From: Pseudomonadota bacterium
GTDB taxonomy: Bacteria > Pseudomonadota > Gammaproteobacteria > Burkholderiales > Ferrovaceae
Length of the DNA stretch: 5,451 bases
Assembly: GCA_021828575.1 (NCBI GenBank)
Contig: JAJZEL010000144.1
Span: 1 to 5,451, forward strand
Direction: 5' to 3'
Within the stretch, counting starts at the first letter, position 1. The number at the start of each line of letters is the position of its first letter. A program made the translations under genes and the position numbers. Under the pieces are notes generated by a model. It worked only from the letters and a program-made list of their open reading frames with translations. It was not told the origin of the DNA and searched no databases. Positions 1-5,451 of the stretch are shown here, piece after piece.

Positions 1-1
1 C

Positions 2-448
2 GAGCTGGGGGGGGATACGGTGCGTCGCCTGCTGGATGAGCTGCAACAGGACTGGCAGTCCCGTTCTGTGGAGTTGGTGCAGGTGTCCAGTGGATGGCGT
101 TTCCAGACACGCCCTGCCATGCAGGAAAAAATTGCTCGCATGACCCCGGAAAAGCCTCCTCGCTATTCCCGGGCCGTACTGGAAACCTTAGCCATCATTG
201 CTTATCGTCAACCAGTGACGCGCGGTGACATGGAAGAGATTCGTGGCGTGGCTGTTTCCACTGGCGTTTTACGTACCCTGGAGGCAAGGGGTTGGATCGA
301 AGTCCTCGGGCACCGCGAGGTGCCGGGACGTCCTGCACTGTACGGCACCACCCAGGCTTTTCTGGACGATCTCAATCTGCGCTCGCTTGAAGAGTTGCCT
401 TCCCTGATGGAGCTGGCGGATGATGGAATCCACACAGAAGCTTCATAA
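2..448 (+). CDS. scpB: ScpB, segregation and condensation protein B (5' end cut off)
   Basis: This is the C-terminal part (148 residues visible) of ScpB, the winged-helix kleisin-associated subunit of the SMC-ScpAB condensin that compacts and segregates the chromosome. The frame is open to the left edge, so the true start lies outside the window; the GTG at position 20 is probably internal, because the helix LRRLL-like segment continues upstream of it. The family signature is clear: visible residues 49-83 carry the conserved PEKPPRYSRAVLETLAIIAYRQP stretch (interrupted here only by my numbering) followed by TRGDMEEIRGV, and residues 109-117 read GRPALYGTT, typical of the second winged-helix domain. 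The stop codon is TAA at 446-448. Its last 29 nt overlap the start of rluB, an arrangement common for scpB-rluB. A run of eight G at 7-14 lies inside the coding frame. scpA would be expected just upstream. Identification is secure; only the N-terminus is unknown. Confidence 0.95.
   Translation, partial: ELGGDTVRRLLDELQQDWQSRSVELVQVSSGWRFQTRPAMQEKIARMTPEKPPRYSRAVLETLAIIAYRQPVTRGDMEEIRGVAVSTGVLRTLEARGWIEVLGHREVPGRPALYGTTQAFLDDLNLRSLEELPSLMELADDGIHTEAS
409..412 (+). promoter_or_regulatory. Ribosome binding site of rluB, inside scpB
   Basis: GGAG lies seven nt before the ATG at 420, within the coding sequence of scpB. It favours the ATG at 420 over the adjacent ATG at 423 (ten nt away), although both are usable. 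Confidence 0.55.
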
Positions 449-1220
449 AGTCCTTGCCCAATCCGGACTGGGCTCTCGCAGGCAGATGGAGGAACTCATT
501 GGTCAGGGCGAGGTGCGCGTCAATGGTCAGGTAGCCACTCTGGGAACGCGCATTGGTCCGGGGGACAAGGTCACCGTCAGCCGTCGGCCAGTGCGCCTCA
601 ATTTTTCAGAAACCTTGCCCCGCATCCTGTTATATCACAAGCCAGAAGGCGAGATTGTCAGTCGTCGTGATCCGGACGGACGGCCTTCGGTGTTTGAGGC
701 CCTTCCCCGCATTCGCGGCATGAAATGGGTCAGTGTGGGACGGCTGGACTTCAATACGAGTGGACTGCTGGTGTTCACCACCAGTGGCGAGCTGGCCAAC
801 CGGTTGACTCACCCCAGCTTTGAAATGGAGCGGGAATATGCAGTTCGCGTGGTGGGTGAACTGACTCAAGATCAGTTGCGTCAGGCCACCGTGGAGATCC
901 CCCTGGAAGACGGGCCGGCACGTTTCGAGAGTATCCGGTCTTCCGGGGGTGAGGGAACCAACCACTGGTATCAGGTGGTGCTGAAGGAAGGACGCAACCG
1001 CGAAGTGCGTCGTATGTTCGAGGCCATGCACGTGATGGTGGGGCGTCTCATACGGGTGCGCTTTGGACGGATCCATCTTTCTCCCCGGTTGAAGCGTGGT
1101 CAGTTTGCCGAACTGGAACCTCAGGAAGTACGCGATATCATGCAGTGGGTCGGCCTGAAACCAACCCCCGCACGTCAGGAGGCGCCGGGAAGGTCTTCCC
1201 GGCGAACCAGGAAAACATAG
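420..1220 (+). CDS. rluB: RluB-type 23S rRNA pseudouridine synthase
   Basis: This gene encodes a 266-residue pseudouridine synthase of the RsuA/RluB/RluE/RluF family. E. coli RluB isomerises U2605 of 23S rRNA, and the close similarity supports the same role here. Residues about 7-55 form an S4 RNA-binding domain (KLHKVLAQSGLGSRRQ...). The catalytic motif GRLDFNTSGLL spans 108-117 and following, with the catalytic aspartate at D110. It is followed by GELANRLTHPS, EREYAVRV (conserved Tyr140), LEDGPA and the GRNREVRRMFEA motif at 191-202. The start is ATG at 420 with GGAG at 409-412, seven nt upstream; a second ATG at 423 is equally possible. It begins inside the last codons of scpB, suggesting co-transcription and coupling. 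The C-terminal tail (from about residue 252) is short and basic, shorter than in E. coli, and its coding DNA overlaps the 3' end of convergent prmB by 46 nt. RsuA-like paralogues are the main alternative, but the sequence matches RluB best. Confidence 0.94.
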   Translation: MMESTQKLHKVLAQSGLGSRRQMEELIGQGEVRVNGQVATLGTRIGPGDKVTVSRRPVRLNFSETLPRILLYHKPEGEIVSRRDPDGRPSVFEALPRIRGMKWVSVGRLDFNTSGLLVFTTSGELANRLTHPSFEMEREYAVRVVGELTQDQLRQATVEIPLEDGPARFESIRSSGGEGTNHWYQVVLKEGRNREVRRMFEAMHVMVGRLIRVRFGRIHLSPRLKRGQFAELEPQEVRDIMQWVGLKPTPARQEAPGRSSRRTRKT

Positions 1221-2086
1221 CTGTCTCCCCCGGGTAAGTCCAGCCATACCCAGGGAATGTCGGGAAAAGCATCTTCCAGCAGCGGTCTTTGATGGCCCAC
1301 TTCCATCACCAGCCAGCCGCCTGGTTCAAGGTAGCGAGGGGCTTCCCACAGCAGCCTTTTTACATGATCCAGTCCGTCTGTCCCGCTGGCCAGGGCCACG
1401 TGCGGTTCATGGCGGTACTCTGCCGGGAGGGCTTGCATGGCTTTTTCATCCACGTATGGTGGGTTGGACACGATCAGCTCGTAGGCGCCTGGTGTCAGGC
1501 CTTCAAACAGGTCACCCTGAATCAATTGAATGCGGTCTTCCAGTCCATAGTCCGAGACATTGCGTTCAGCCACAGCCAGGGCTTCCGGCGAAAGATCCAC
1601 GGCATCCACCTGGGCATGGGGGCACTTGAGGGCCAGCAGGACAGCCAGCGAACCTCCACCGGTGCAGATGTCCGCCACATGTTCCAGGGACTCGAAGTCA
1701 TCAATCCATGGGTCCAGGCCCTCTTCCAGGGCTTCCGCGATGAAGGAACGTGGCACGATGACCCGTTCATCCACGTAAAACCGGAAGGGTCCCAGCCAGG
1801 CTTCGTGGGTCAGATAGGCAGCTGGCAACCGTTTTTCCACGCGTCGCCGGACGAGGTCAAGGACTGCCACACTTTCTTCAGGCAATAGGCGGGCATCAAG
1901 CCAAAGGGAACGTTCTTCATGAGACAGGCCCAGGGCGTGCAGCACCAGATAACTGGCTTCTTCCACTGGCCCGGGAAATCCGTGCCCGAAAAACACATCA
2001 TGCCGGTCAAAGGCGGACACGGCAAAACGGATGTGGTCACGTACCGTGACCAGCTGCTGGGCAGCTTCGTCCCACAATTGACTCAC
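1175..2086 (-). CDS. prmB: PrmB, ribosomal protein L3 glutamine N5-methyltransferase
   Basis: This 303-residue protein is a HemK/PrmA-type SAM-dependent methyltransferase. In E. coli, PrmB (about 310 residues) methylates a glutamine of ribosomal protein L3. Residues 1-95 form the helical substrate-recognition domain. Residue 112 begins PRSFI, a PrmB/PrmC hallmark. The SAM-binding loop is ADICTGGGS at 138-146, with the acidic VDAVDLS strand end at 160-166. The catalytic NPPY motif, which grips the target glutamine, is at 208-211. It is followed by VDEKAMQALPAEYRHEP and ALASGTDGLD, which match PrmB and not the release-factor enzyme PrmC. The SAM loop differs slightly from the usual CTGSGC. The start is GTG at 2086: it shares a GTGA overlap with the dapE stop and has a strong AAAGGAGG six nt upstream. 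The gene is the last of the dap operon, and its 3' end overlaps rluB on the opposite strand. Confidence 0.94.
   Translation of the reverse strand: MSQLWDEAAQQLVTVRDHIRFAVSAFDRHDVFFGHGFPGPVEEASYLVLHALGLSHEERSLWLDARLLPEESVAVLDLVRRRVEKRLPAAYLTHEAWLGPFRFYVDERVIVPRSFIAEALEEGLDPWIDDFESLEHVADICTGGGSLAVLLALKCPHAQVDAVDLSPEALAVAERNVSDYGLEDRIQLIQGDLFEGLTPGAYELIVSNPPYVDEKAMQALPAEYRHEPHVALASGTDGLDHVKRLLWEAPRYLEPGGWLVMEVGHQRPLLEDAFPDIPWVWLDLPGGDSYVFLVRREDLPGAS
1183..1204. repeat. Perfect 10-bp inverted repeat in the rluB/prmB overlap
   Basis: CGCCGGGAAG at 1183-1192 and its exact complement CTTCCCGGCG at 1195-1204 are separated by two bases, so either transcript could fold a very stable GC-rich hairpin (about nine pairs with a four-base loop). 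It lies just before both stop codons, inside both genes. No T-run follows on either strand, so it is not a canonical intrinsic terminator; it could protect mRNA 3' ends, slow RNA polymerase or simply reflect coding constraints. Confidence 0.6.
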
Positions 2087-3222
2087 AAAGGGCCTCCTTT
2101 CAGCAGGCGCTCCAGCGTTTCCTGATACATGCGTGACAGGAGCGGCAGGTCGGCTACGGCGATACGTTCGTTACGTTGATGAATGGTGGCATTGCAGGGC
2201 CCCAGCTCGATCACCTGAGGGCAAAGGGTGACCAGGAATCGACCATCGGAAGTGCCTCCGGTCGTCGATATTTCTGGAGGGTGCCCGGTCACCGTCTGGA
2301 CAGCGGCGCTGACTGCATTCACCAGGGGACCGCGAGGAGTCAGGAACGGTCGTGCACTCAGATCCCACTGAATGTGGTACTTCAGCCCATGGCGGTCAAG
2401 GGTGTCAGTCACTTTTTGCCGCAGGGACTCGTGTGTGCTGGCCGAGGAATAGCGGAAATTGAACCATGCTGTCAACTCGCCCGGAATCACGTTGCCGGCA
2501 CCTGTTCCACTTTGCACGTTGGAAATCTGGAACGTGGTGGCCGGGAAATCTCCATTGGGTTCGTCCCATACGGTGGCAGCCAGTTCGGCCAGCGCTGGAG
2601 CAGCCAGATGGATGGGGTTTTGTGCCAAGTGAGGGTAAGCCACATGACCTTGTACTCCCTGCACGGTCAGAACGCCTGAAAGGGAACCTCGGCGTCCATT
2701 CTTGATCATGTCACCCACGCGTTCCACGGAAGTGGGTTCGCCAACGATGCAGTAATCGGGAATCTGTCCCGTTTCGCGCAGCCACTCCACCACCCGGGAT
2801 GTGCCATCCACGGCAGGGCCTTCTTCGTCGGAAGTGAGAAGCAGTGCAATGGAGCCCGTGGCGTCCGGATGACGGGACAGGAACCCTTCGATGGCAGTCA
2901 CGAAAGCAGCCAGGGAACTTTTCATGTCGGCAGCACCACGGCCATATAGCCAGCCATTTCGTTCTGTGGGATCAAAGGGAGGTGTGTCCCAGCCTTCCAA
3001 GGGGCCGGTGGGGACCACGTCCGTGTGTCCTGCAAAGACCACCAGGGGGGCTGACTGGCCACGACGCAACCAGAGGTTGCGCACCTGGCCAAAAACCAGT
3101 TCCCGGGCTTCAAAACCCAAGGCGGACAGCCGTGAGGCCAGGAGCTGTTGGCAGCCACCATCATCAGGTGTGACTGAAGGCAGGGCAATCAGCTCGCGCG
3201 CCAGAGCAAGGGTGGCATCCAT
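2083..3222 (-). CDS. dapE: DapE, succinyl-diaminopimelate desuccinylase
   Basis: This gene encodes a 379-residue M20-family zinc hydrolase that cleaves N-succinyl-LL-2,6-diaminopimelate to LL-diaminopimelate and succinate, in the lysine and peptidoglycan precursor pathway. The di-zinc ligands are all visible and sit one position before those of the H. influenzae enzyme: H66 in GHTDVV, D99 in AADMK, E133/E134 in SDEEG (catalytic base and ligand), E162 in GEPT and H348 in TIHQRNE. GGTSDGRF at 322-329 is typical of DapE rather than ArgE. The inserted dimerisation domain covers about 178-290. The start chosen is ATG at 3222, seven nt after the dapD stop, giving the usual family length. A longer in-frame reading would add 25 residues that overlap dapD and look unlike the family. 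Only a weak GGGGA (3234-3238) precedes the start at 11 nt, so coupling to dapD translation is likely. The stop TGA overlaps the prmB start. Confidence 0.96.
   Translation of the reverse strand: MDATLALARELIALPSVTPDDGGCQQLLASRLSALGFEARELVFGQVRNLWLRRGQSAPLVVFAGHTDVVPTGPLEGWDTPPFDPTERNGWLYGRGAADMKSSLAAFVTAIEGFLSRHPDATGSIALLLTSDEEGPAVDGTSRVVEWLRETGQIPDYCIVGEPTSVERVGDMIKNGRRGSLSGVLTVQGVQGHVAYPHLAQNPIHLAAPALAELAATVWDEPNGDFPATTFQISNVQSGTGAGNVIPGELTAWFNFRYSSASTHESLRQKVTDTLDRHGLKYHIQWDLSARPFLTPRGPLVNAVSAAVQTVTGHPPEISTTGGTSDGRFLVTLCPQVIELGPCNATIHQRNERIAVADLPLLSRMYQETLERLLKGGPL
2093..2100 (-). promoter_or_regulatory. Strong ribosome binding site of prmB, inside dapE
   Basis: On the - strand the bases read AAAGGAGG, six nt before the GTG start at 2086 and inside the last codons of dapE (Lys-Gly-Gly). 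This is the strongest Shine-Dalgarno sequence in the window. It decides the GTG start and suggests that prmB is initiated efficiently even though it overlaps dapE. Confidence 0.8.
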
Positions 3223-3229
3223 GAAAGAT

Positions 3230-4051
3230 TCAGTCCCCACGCAACAGGTCGTTGATGCTGGTCTTGGCACGCGTTTTCGCATCCACTTTCTTGACAATCA
3301 CCGCGCAATAAAGACTGTATTGTCCGTTAGACGCAGGCAGGTTGCCAGACACCACTACGGAACCTGGGGGAATGCGTCCATAGGACACGGTACCGGTTTC
3401 CCTGTCATAGATTTTGGTGCTCTGGCCGATATAGACGCCCATGGAAATCACTGATCCGGCACCCACGATGACGCCTTCCACGACTTCAGAGCGTGCGCCG
3501 ATGAAACAGTCGTCTTCGATGATGGTGGGGTTGGCTTGCACGGGTTCCAGAACTCCGCCGATGCCCACACCACCCGAAAGGTGCACATTCTTGCCGATTT
3601 GGGCGCAGGATCCCACCGTAGCCCAGGTGTCCACCATTGTGGCTTCGTCCACGTAGGCACCCACATTCACATAGGAAGGCATGAGCACCACATTTCGGGC
3701 GATGAACGATCCCCGGCGTGCCGTGGCTGGGGGAACCACGCGAAATCCACCGGAGCGGAACGTGGTCTCGTCGTATTCCGCGAATTTGGTATCCACCTTG
3801 TCCCAATACTGGGTAAATCCGCCATCCACCCGCACATTGTCCTTCAAGCGGAAAGACAGCAGCACGGCTTTCTTGATCCACTGGTGGGTGACCCATTCGC
3901 CATCGATTTTTTCGGCGACACGCAGGTGGCCGGCATCTAGGCCGTCCAGTACTTCCTCCACGGCATCGCGCAGGGAGGTTGGGGCGGAAGAAGGCGAAAA
4001 GGTGTGGCGTTGTTCAAAAGCTTCTTCGATGAGGGTATGAAGAGATGACAT
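3230..4051 (-). CDS. dapD: DapD, tetrahydrodipicolinate N-succinyltransferase
   Basis: This gene encodes a 273-residue enzyme that transfers succinyl from succinyl-CoA to tetrahydrodipicolinate, committing it to the succinylase branch of diaminopimelate synthesis. It is almost the same length as E. coli DapD (274) and is highly similar along its length. An N-terminal helical domain (1-100, including RVAEKIDGEWVTHQW at 44-58) is followed by a left-handed beta-helix of hexapeptide repeats (about 105-235: FIARN, VVLMPSYVNVGAYV, ATVGSCAQIGKNVHL, CFIGARSEVVEGVIV). D141 and E189 match, in number and context, the residues reported as catalytic in the mycobacterial enzyme. The C-terminus (SLYCAVIVKKVDAKTR) is also typical. 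The trimer acts in the cytoplasm. The start is ATG at 4051; an AGGA at 4062-4065, overlapping the dapC stop, lies ten nt upstream. It sits 12 nt after dapC and 7 nt before dapE, clearly within one operon. Confidence 0.97.
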   Translation of the reverse strand: MSSLHTLIEEAFEQRHTFSPSSAPTSLRDAVEEVLDGLDAGHLRVAEKIDGEWVTHQWIKKAVLLSFRLKDNVRVDGGFTQYWDKVDTKFAEYDETTFRSGGFRVVPPATARRGSFIARNVVLMPSYVNVGAYVDEATMVDTWATVGSCAQIGKNVHLSGGVGIGGVLEPVQANPTIIEDDCFIGARSEVVEGVIVGAGSVISMGVYIGQSTKIYDRETGTVSYGRIPPGSVVVSGNLPASNGQYSLYCAVIVKKVDAKTRAKTSINDLLRGD

Positions 4052-4063
4052 GAGGCCTGTGTC

Positions 4064-5257
4064 CTAAAGAGTGTTGACGTAAGTGACGATGCGATGCGCA
4101 GCTTCGATGGTTTCTTCGAGGCTTCCCACGAGGGCAATGCGCACCCGGTTTTCTCCAGGGTTCATGCCGTGGGCGCTGCGTGCGAGAAGACTGCCAGGCA
4201 GCAGGGACACGTTCATTTGGCTTAACAGCCCAAGGGTGAACGTGGTGTCCGGAAGAGGTGTCCGGGCCCAGTAATAAAAACCCGCTTCCGGACGCTCTAG
4301 CGGCAGATGGGGGTGTACCATGCGATGGAAGGTGTCCATCTTGGTCTGATAGAGTTGGCGGTTGAGGCGCACATGCCCTTCGTCCCGCCAAGCGACTGCG
4401 CTGGCTTGTTGCACGGCAGGGTTCATGGCACTGCCGTGGTAGGTGCGGTACAGCAGAAAACGTTCGATGATTCTGGCATCCCCAGCCGCAAAAGCAGAGC
4501 GCATGCCGGGTACGTTGGAACGCTTGGACAGGCTGAACAGGGCTACCAGGCGTGGAAAATCATGCCGCCCAAGGAACTGGGCAGCCTGAAGCCCGCCCAG
4601 AGGCGGGTTTTTATCGTCTGGATAAATATCCGTGTAGCACTCGTCGCTGACAATGGTAAAACCGTGCTTGTCCGACAATTCGAAAAGTGTTTGCCATTCG
4701 TTCAGAGTCATGACGTGGCCGGTGGGGTTGCCCGGTGAGCAGGTGAACACCAGCGCTGTGCGCTGCCAGACCGTGTCGGGGACACTGCCATAATCCACCA
4801 GGAATTCGCGTGCCGGATCGGCATTGACGAACCAGGGCTGGCCACCTGCCAGCAGCACCGCGCCTTCGTATATCTGGTAAAACGGGTTGGGGCAAACTGC
4901 CATGGTGTCAGCATGGCCTGGGTCCATCAAAACCTGGGTGAGGGAAAAAAGGGCTTCTCGACTTCCCAGTGTGGGGAGTACCTGTGTGGCCGGATTCACG
5001 TCATGCAGGCCGAAACGGGTGGTCAGCCAGGCCGCCTGGGCTTCGCGCAGGGCAAGCCCGCCCTGGGTGGCGGGGTAGCGGGACAGGCCATCCAGATGCG
5101 CAGACAGGGTGTCCCGGATGAAGGCAGGGGTGGCGTGCCGCGGCTCTCCCACGGAGAGGGCGATGGGGGAGAGCGCGTCGTTGGGAACGATCCCGACCGT
5201 CAATTGCCGCAGACGTTCAAAAGGATAGGGCTGCAGCCGGTCCAGGCGCGGATTCAT
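4064..5257 (-). CDS. dapC: DapC, succinyldiaminopimelate aminotransferase
   Basis: This gene encodes a 397-residue class I/II (fold type I) PLP aminotransferase. Its similarity to the proteobacterial DapC group and its place directly before dapD and dapE indicate that it makes N-succinyl-LL-diaminopimelate from the keto acid, using glutamate. PLP-site residues are visible: SPGNPTG at 174-180 (N177), SDECYTDIY at 204-212 (D205 and Y208), the Schiff-base lysine K245 in SLSKRSNVPG, R253 for the phosphate, and R373 in NRVRIALV for the substrate carboxylate. The N-terminus MNPRLDRLQPYPFERL is the usual DapC beginning, so ATG at 5257 is chosen. This start overlaps the queF stop as ATGA. A longer frame adding 39 residues runs into queF and is rejected. 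No Shine-Dalgarno is seen before the ATG, so reinitiation after queF is likely. A GC hairpin followed by five T on the opposite strand lies at 4591-4613. ArgD-type enzymes are less likely. Confidence 0.93.
   Translation of the reverse strand: MNPRLDRLQPYPFERLRQLTVGIVPNDALSPIALSVGEPRHATPAFIRDTLSAHLDGLSRYPATQGGLALREAQAAWLTTRFGLHDVNPATQVLPTLGSREALFSLTQVLMDPGHADTMAVCPNPFYQIYEGAVLLAGGQPWFVNADPAREFLVDYGSVPDTVWQRTALVFTCSPGNPTGHVMTLNEWQTLFELSDKHGFTIVSDECYTDIYPDDKNPPLGGLQAAQFLGRHDFPRLVALFSLSKRSNVPGMRSAFAAGDARIIERFLLYRTYHGSAMNPAVQQASAVAWRDEGHVRLNRQLYQTKMDTFHRMVHPHLPLERPEAGFYYWARTPLPDTTFTLGLLSQMNVSLLPGSLLARSAHGMNPGENRVRIALVGSLEETIEAAHRIVTYVNTL
4591..4613 (+). terminator. Terminator-like hairpin antisense to dapC
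   Basis: On the + strand CCCGCC (4592-4597), a CAGA loop and GGCGGG (4602-4607) are followed directly by TTTTT (4608-4612), which has the form of a Rho-independent terminator. It sits within dapC, where the same bases encode Lys-Asn-Pro-Pro-Leu-Gly-Gly on the - strand, a stretch also proline/glycine-rich in other DapC proteins, so it may be coincidental. If real, it would stop antisense transcription through dapC. No + strand gene precedes it. Confidence 0.3.
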
Positions 5258-5451
5258 GGATGTGTGGGGCTGGCGCTGGCAAACGCCAGGGGTGGCAGGG
5301 TCAGGGAAGGTGACCAGCCAGTGACACGGTGTTCCGCCATCACATGGGTGTAAATGCCCCCGCGCACATTCCATCGAGCCAGCAATCGCATGAATCTCGG
5401 AGAGGTGGCTGCTACCAGATCATTCAGGATATGGTTGGTCACAGCCTCATG
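5254..5451 (-). CDS. queF: QueF, NADPH-dependent preQ0 reductase (3' end only)
   Basis: Only the last 65 residues of this gene are in the window; it runs off the right edge. QueF reduces the nitrile 7-cyano-7-deazaguanine (preQ0) to preQ1, a step of queuosine synthesis for tRNA. The visible part starts with His-Glu (the conserved substrate-binding pair), followed by AVTNHILNDLVAATSPRF and, at 27-33, WNVRGGI. This pattern fits the short unimodular QueF family, whose members carry FNVRGGI-like sequences, better than the long E. coli type with RRGGLDINPW. The catalytic Cys and Asp would lie outside the window. About 24 residues follow the conserved core (from R42), a proline- and serine-rich tail that I do not recognise. 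The TGA stop at 5254-5256 overlaps the dapC ATG, indicating co-translation with the dap genes. Confidence is limited only by the short fragment. Confidence 0.85.
   Translation of the reverse strand, partial: HEAVTNHILNDLVAATSPRFMRLLARWNVRGGIYTHVMAEHRVTGWSPSLTLPPLAFASASPTHP

Noticed and set aside
630..1247. Long - strand open frame opposite rluB
   Set aside because: It is antisense to a clearly recognised rluB, has no recognisable domain, and its length is explained by GC-rich codon structure.
1289..1888. 199-codon + strand open frame opposite prmB
   Set aside because: prmB on the other strand shows all methyltransferase motifs; the antisense product has no family-like sequence.
3223..3297. 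25-residue N-terminal extension of DapE
   Set aside because: It overlaps the dapD 3' end, is unlike the DapE family, and ATG at 3222 gives zinc ligands at the expected positions and the usual length.
2891..3454. 187-codon + strand open frame spanning the dapD/dapE junction
   Set aside because: It lies opposite two well-supported genes and shows no recognisable motifs.
3536..3940. 134-codon + strand open frame and overlapping frames opposite dapD
   Set aside because: The His/Gly-rich product mirrors the hexapeptide-repeat codons of dapD and is not a real gene.
5258..5374. 39-residue N-terminal extension of DapC
   Set aside because: It runs into the queF coding region in another frame, while the typical MNPRLDRLQPYPFERL start and the ATGA overlap support 5257.
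1..5451. tRNA, rRNA, CRISPR array, insertion sequence, riboswitch or promoter
   Set aside because: Almost every base is within a recognised protein gene; no direct repeat array, terminal inverted repeats with a transposase, or tRNA-like fold was seen. Both operon starts lie outside the window.
1..5451. A previously undescribed biological system
   Set aside because: All seven genes belong to well-known housekeeping families with intact visible key residues; nothing here supports a new system.

Overview
This window is a densely packed stretch of an ordinary bacterial chromosome, most likely from a proteobacterium on the beta/gamma side (Acidithiobacillia or a deep-branching beta/gamma lineage would fit). 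The evidence is the gene set: PrmB (L3 methyltransferase) and RluB of beta/gammaproteobacterial type, and a dapC-dapD-dapE succinylase-branch lysine cluster. ScpB points to an SMC-ScpAB condensin, which argues against the MukBEF-carrying enteric, Vibrio and Pasteurella groups. The visible QueF tail resembles the short (unimodular) family and not the long E. coli type. The DNA is moderately GC-rich. No species is claimed.

Layout: two gene groups converge. On the + strand, positions 1-448 hold the 3' part of scpB and 420-1220 hold rluB; the two overlap by 29 nt. On the - strand, reading from right to left, are the 3' end of queF (5451-5254), dapC (5257-4064), dapD (4051-3230), dapE (3222-2083) and prmB (2086-1175). 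Junctions in the - strand group are very tight: an ATGA overlap (queF/dapC), a 12-nt gap (dapC/dapD), a 7-nt gap (dapD/dapE) and a GTGA overlap (dapE/prmB). This is what a single translationally coupled operon looks like. The two groups meet tail to tail and overlap by 46 nt (1175-1220). Only about 20 bases of the window lie outside a gene, so there is no intergenic stretch of any size and no promoter can be placed; both operon starts lie outside the window.

Function: DapD, DapC and DapE carry out three consecutive steps of the succinylase route to meso-diaminopimelate and lysine (succinylation, transamination, desuccinylation). Around them sit enzymes that modify the translation apparatus: QueF (queuosine precursor for tRNA), PrmB (glutamine methylation of ribosomal protein L3) and RluB (23S rRNA pseudouridine). 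ScpB belongs to chromosome condensation and segregation.

All the family-defining residues I looked for are present in the complete genes, and none is visibly broken. I found no mobile element, CRISPR array, RNA gene or new defence-like system. The points worth a second look are small-scale: the antiparallel rluB/prmB overlap containing a perfect palindrome, a terminator-like hairpin plus T-run antisense to dapC, the queF-dap coupling, and a run of eight G within scpB.
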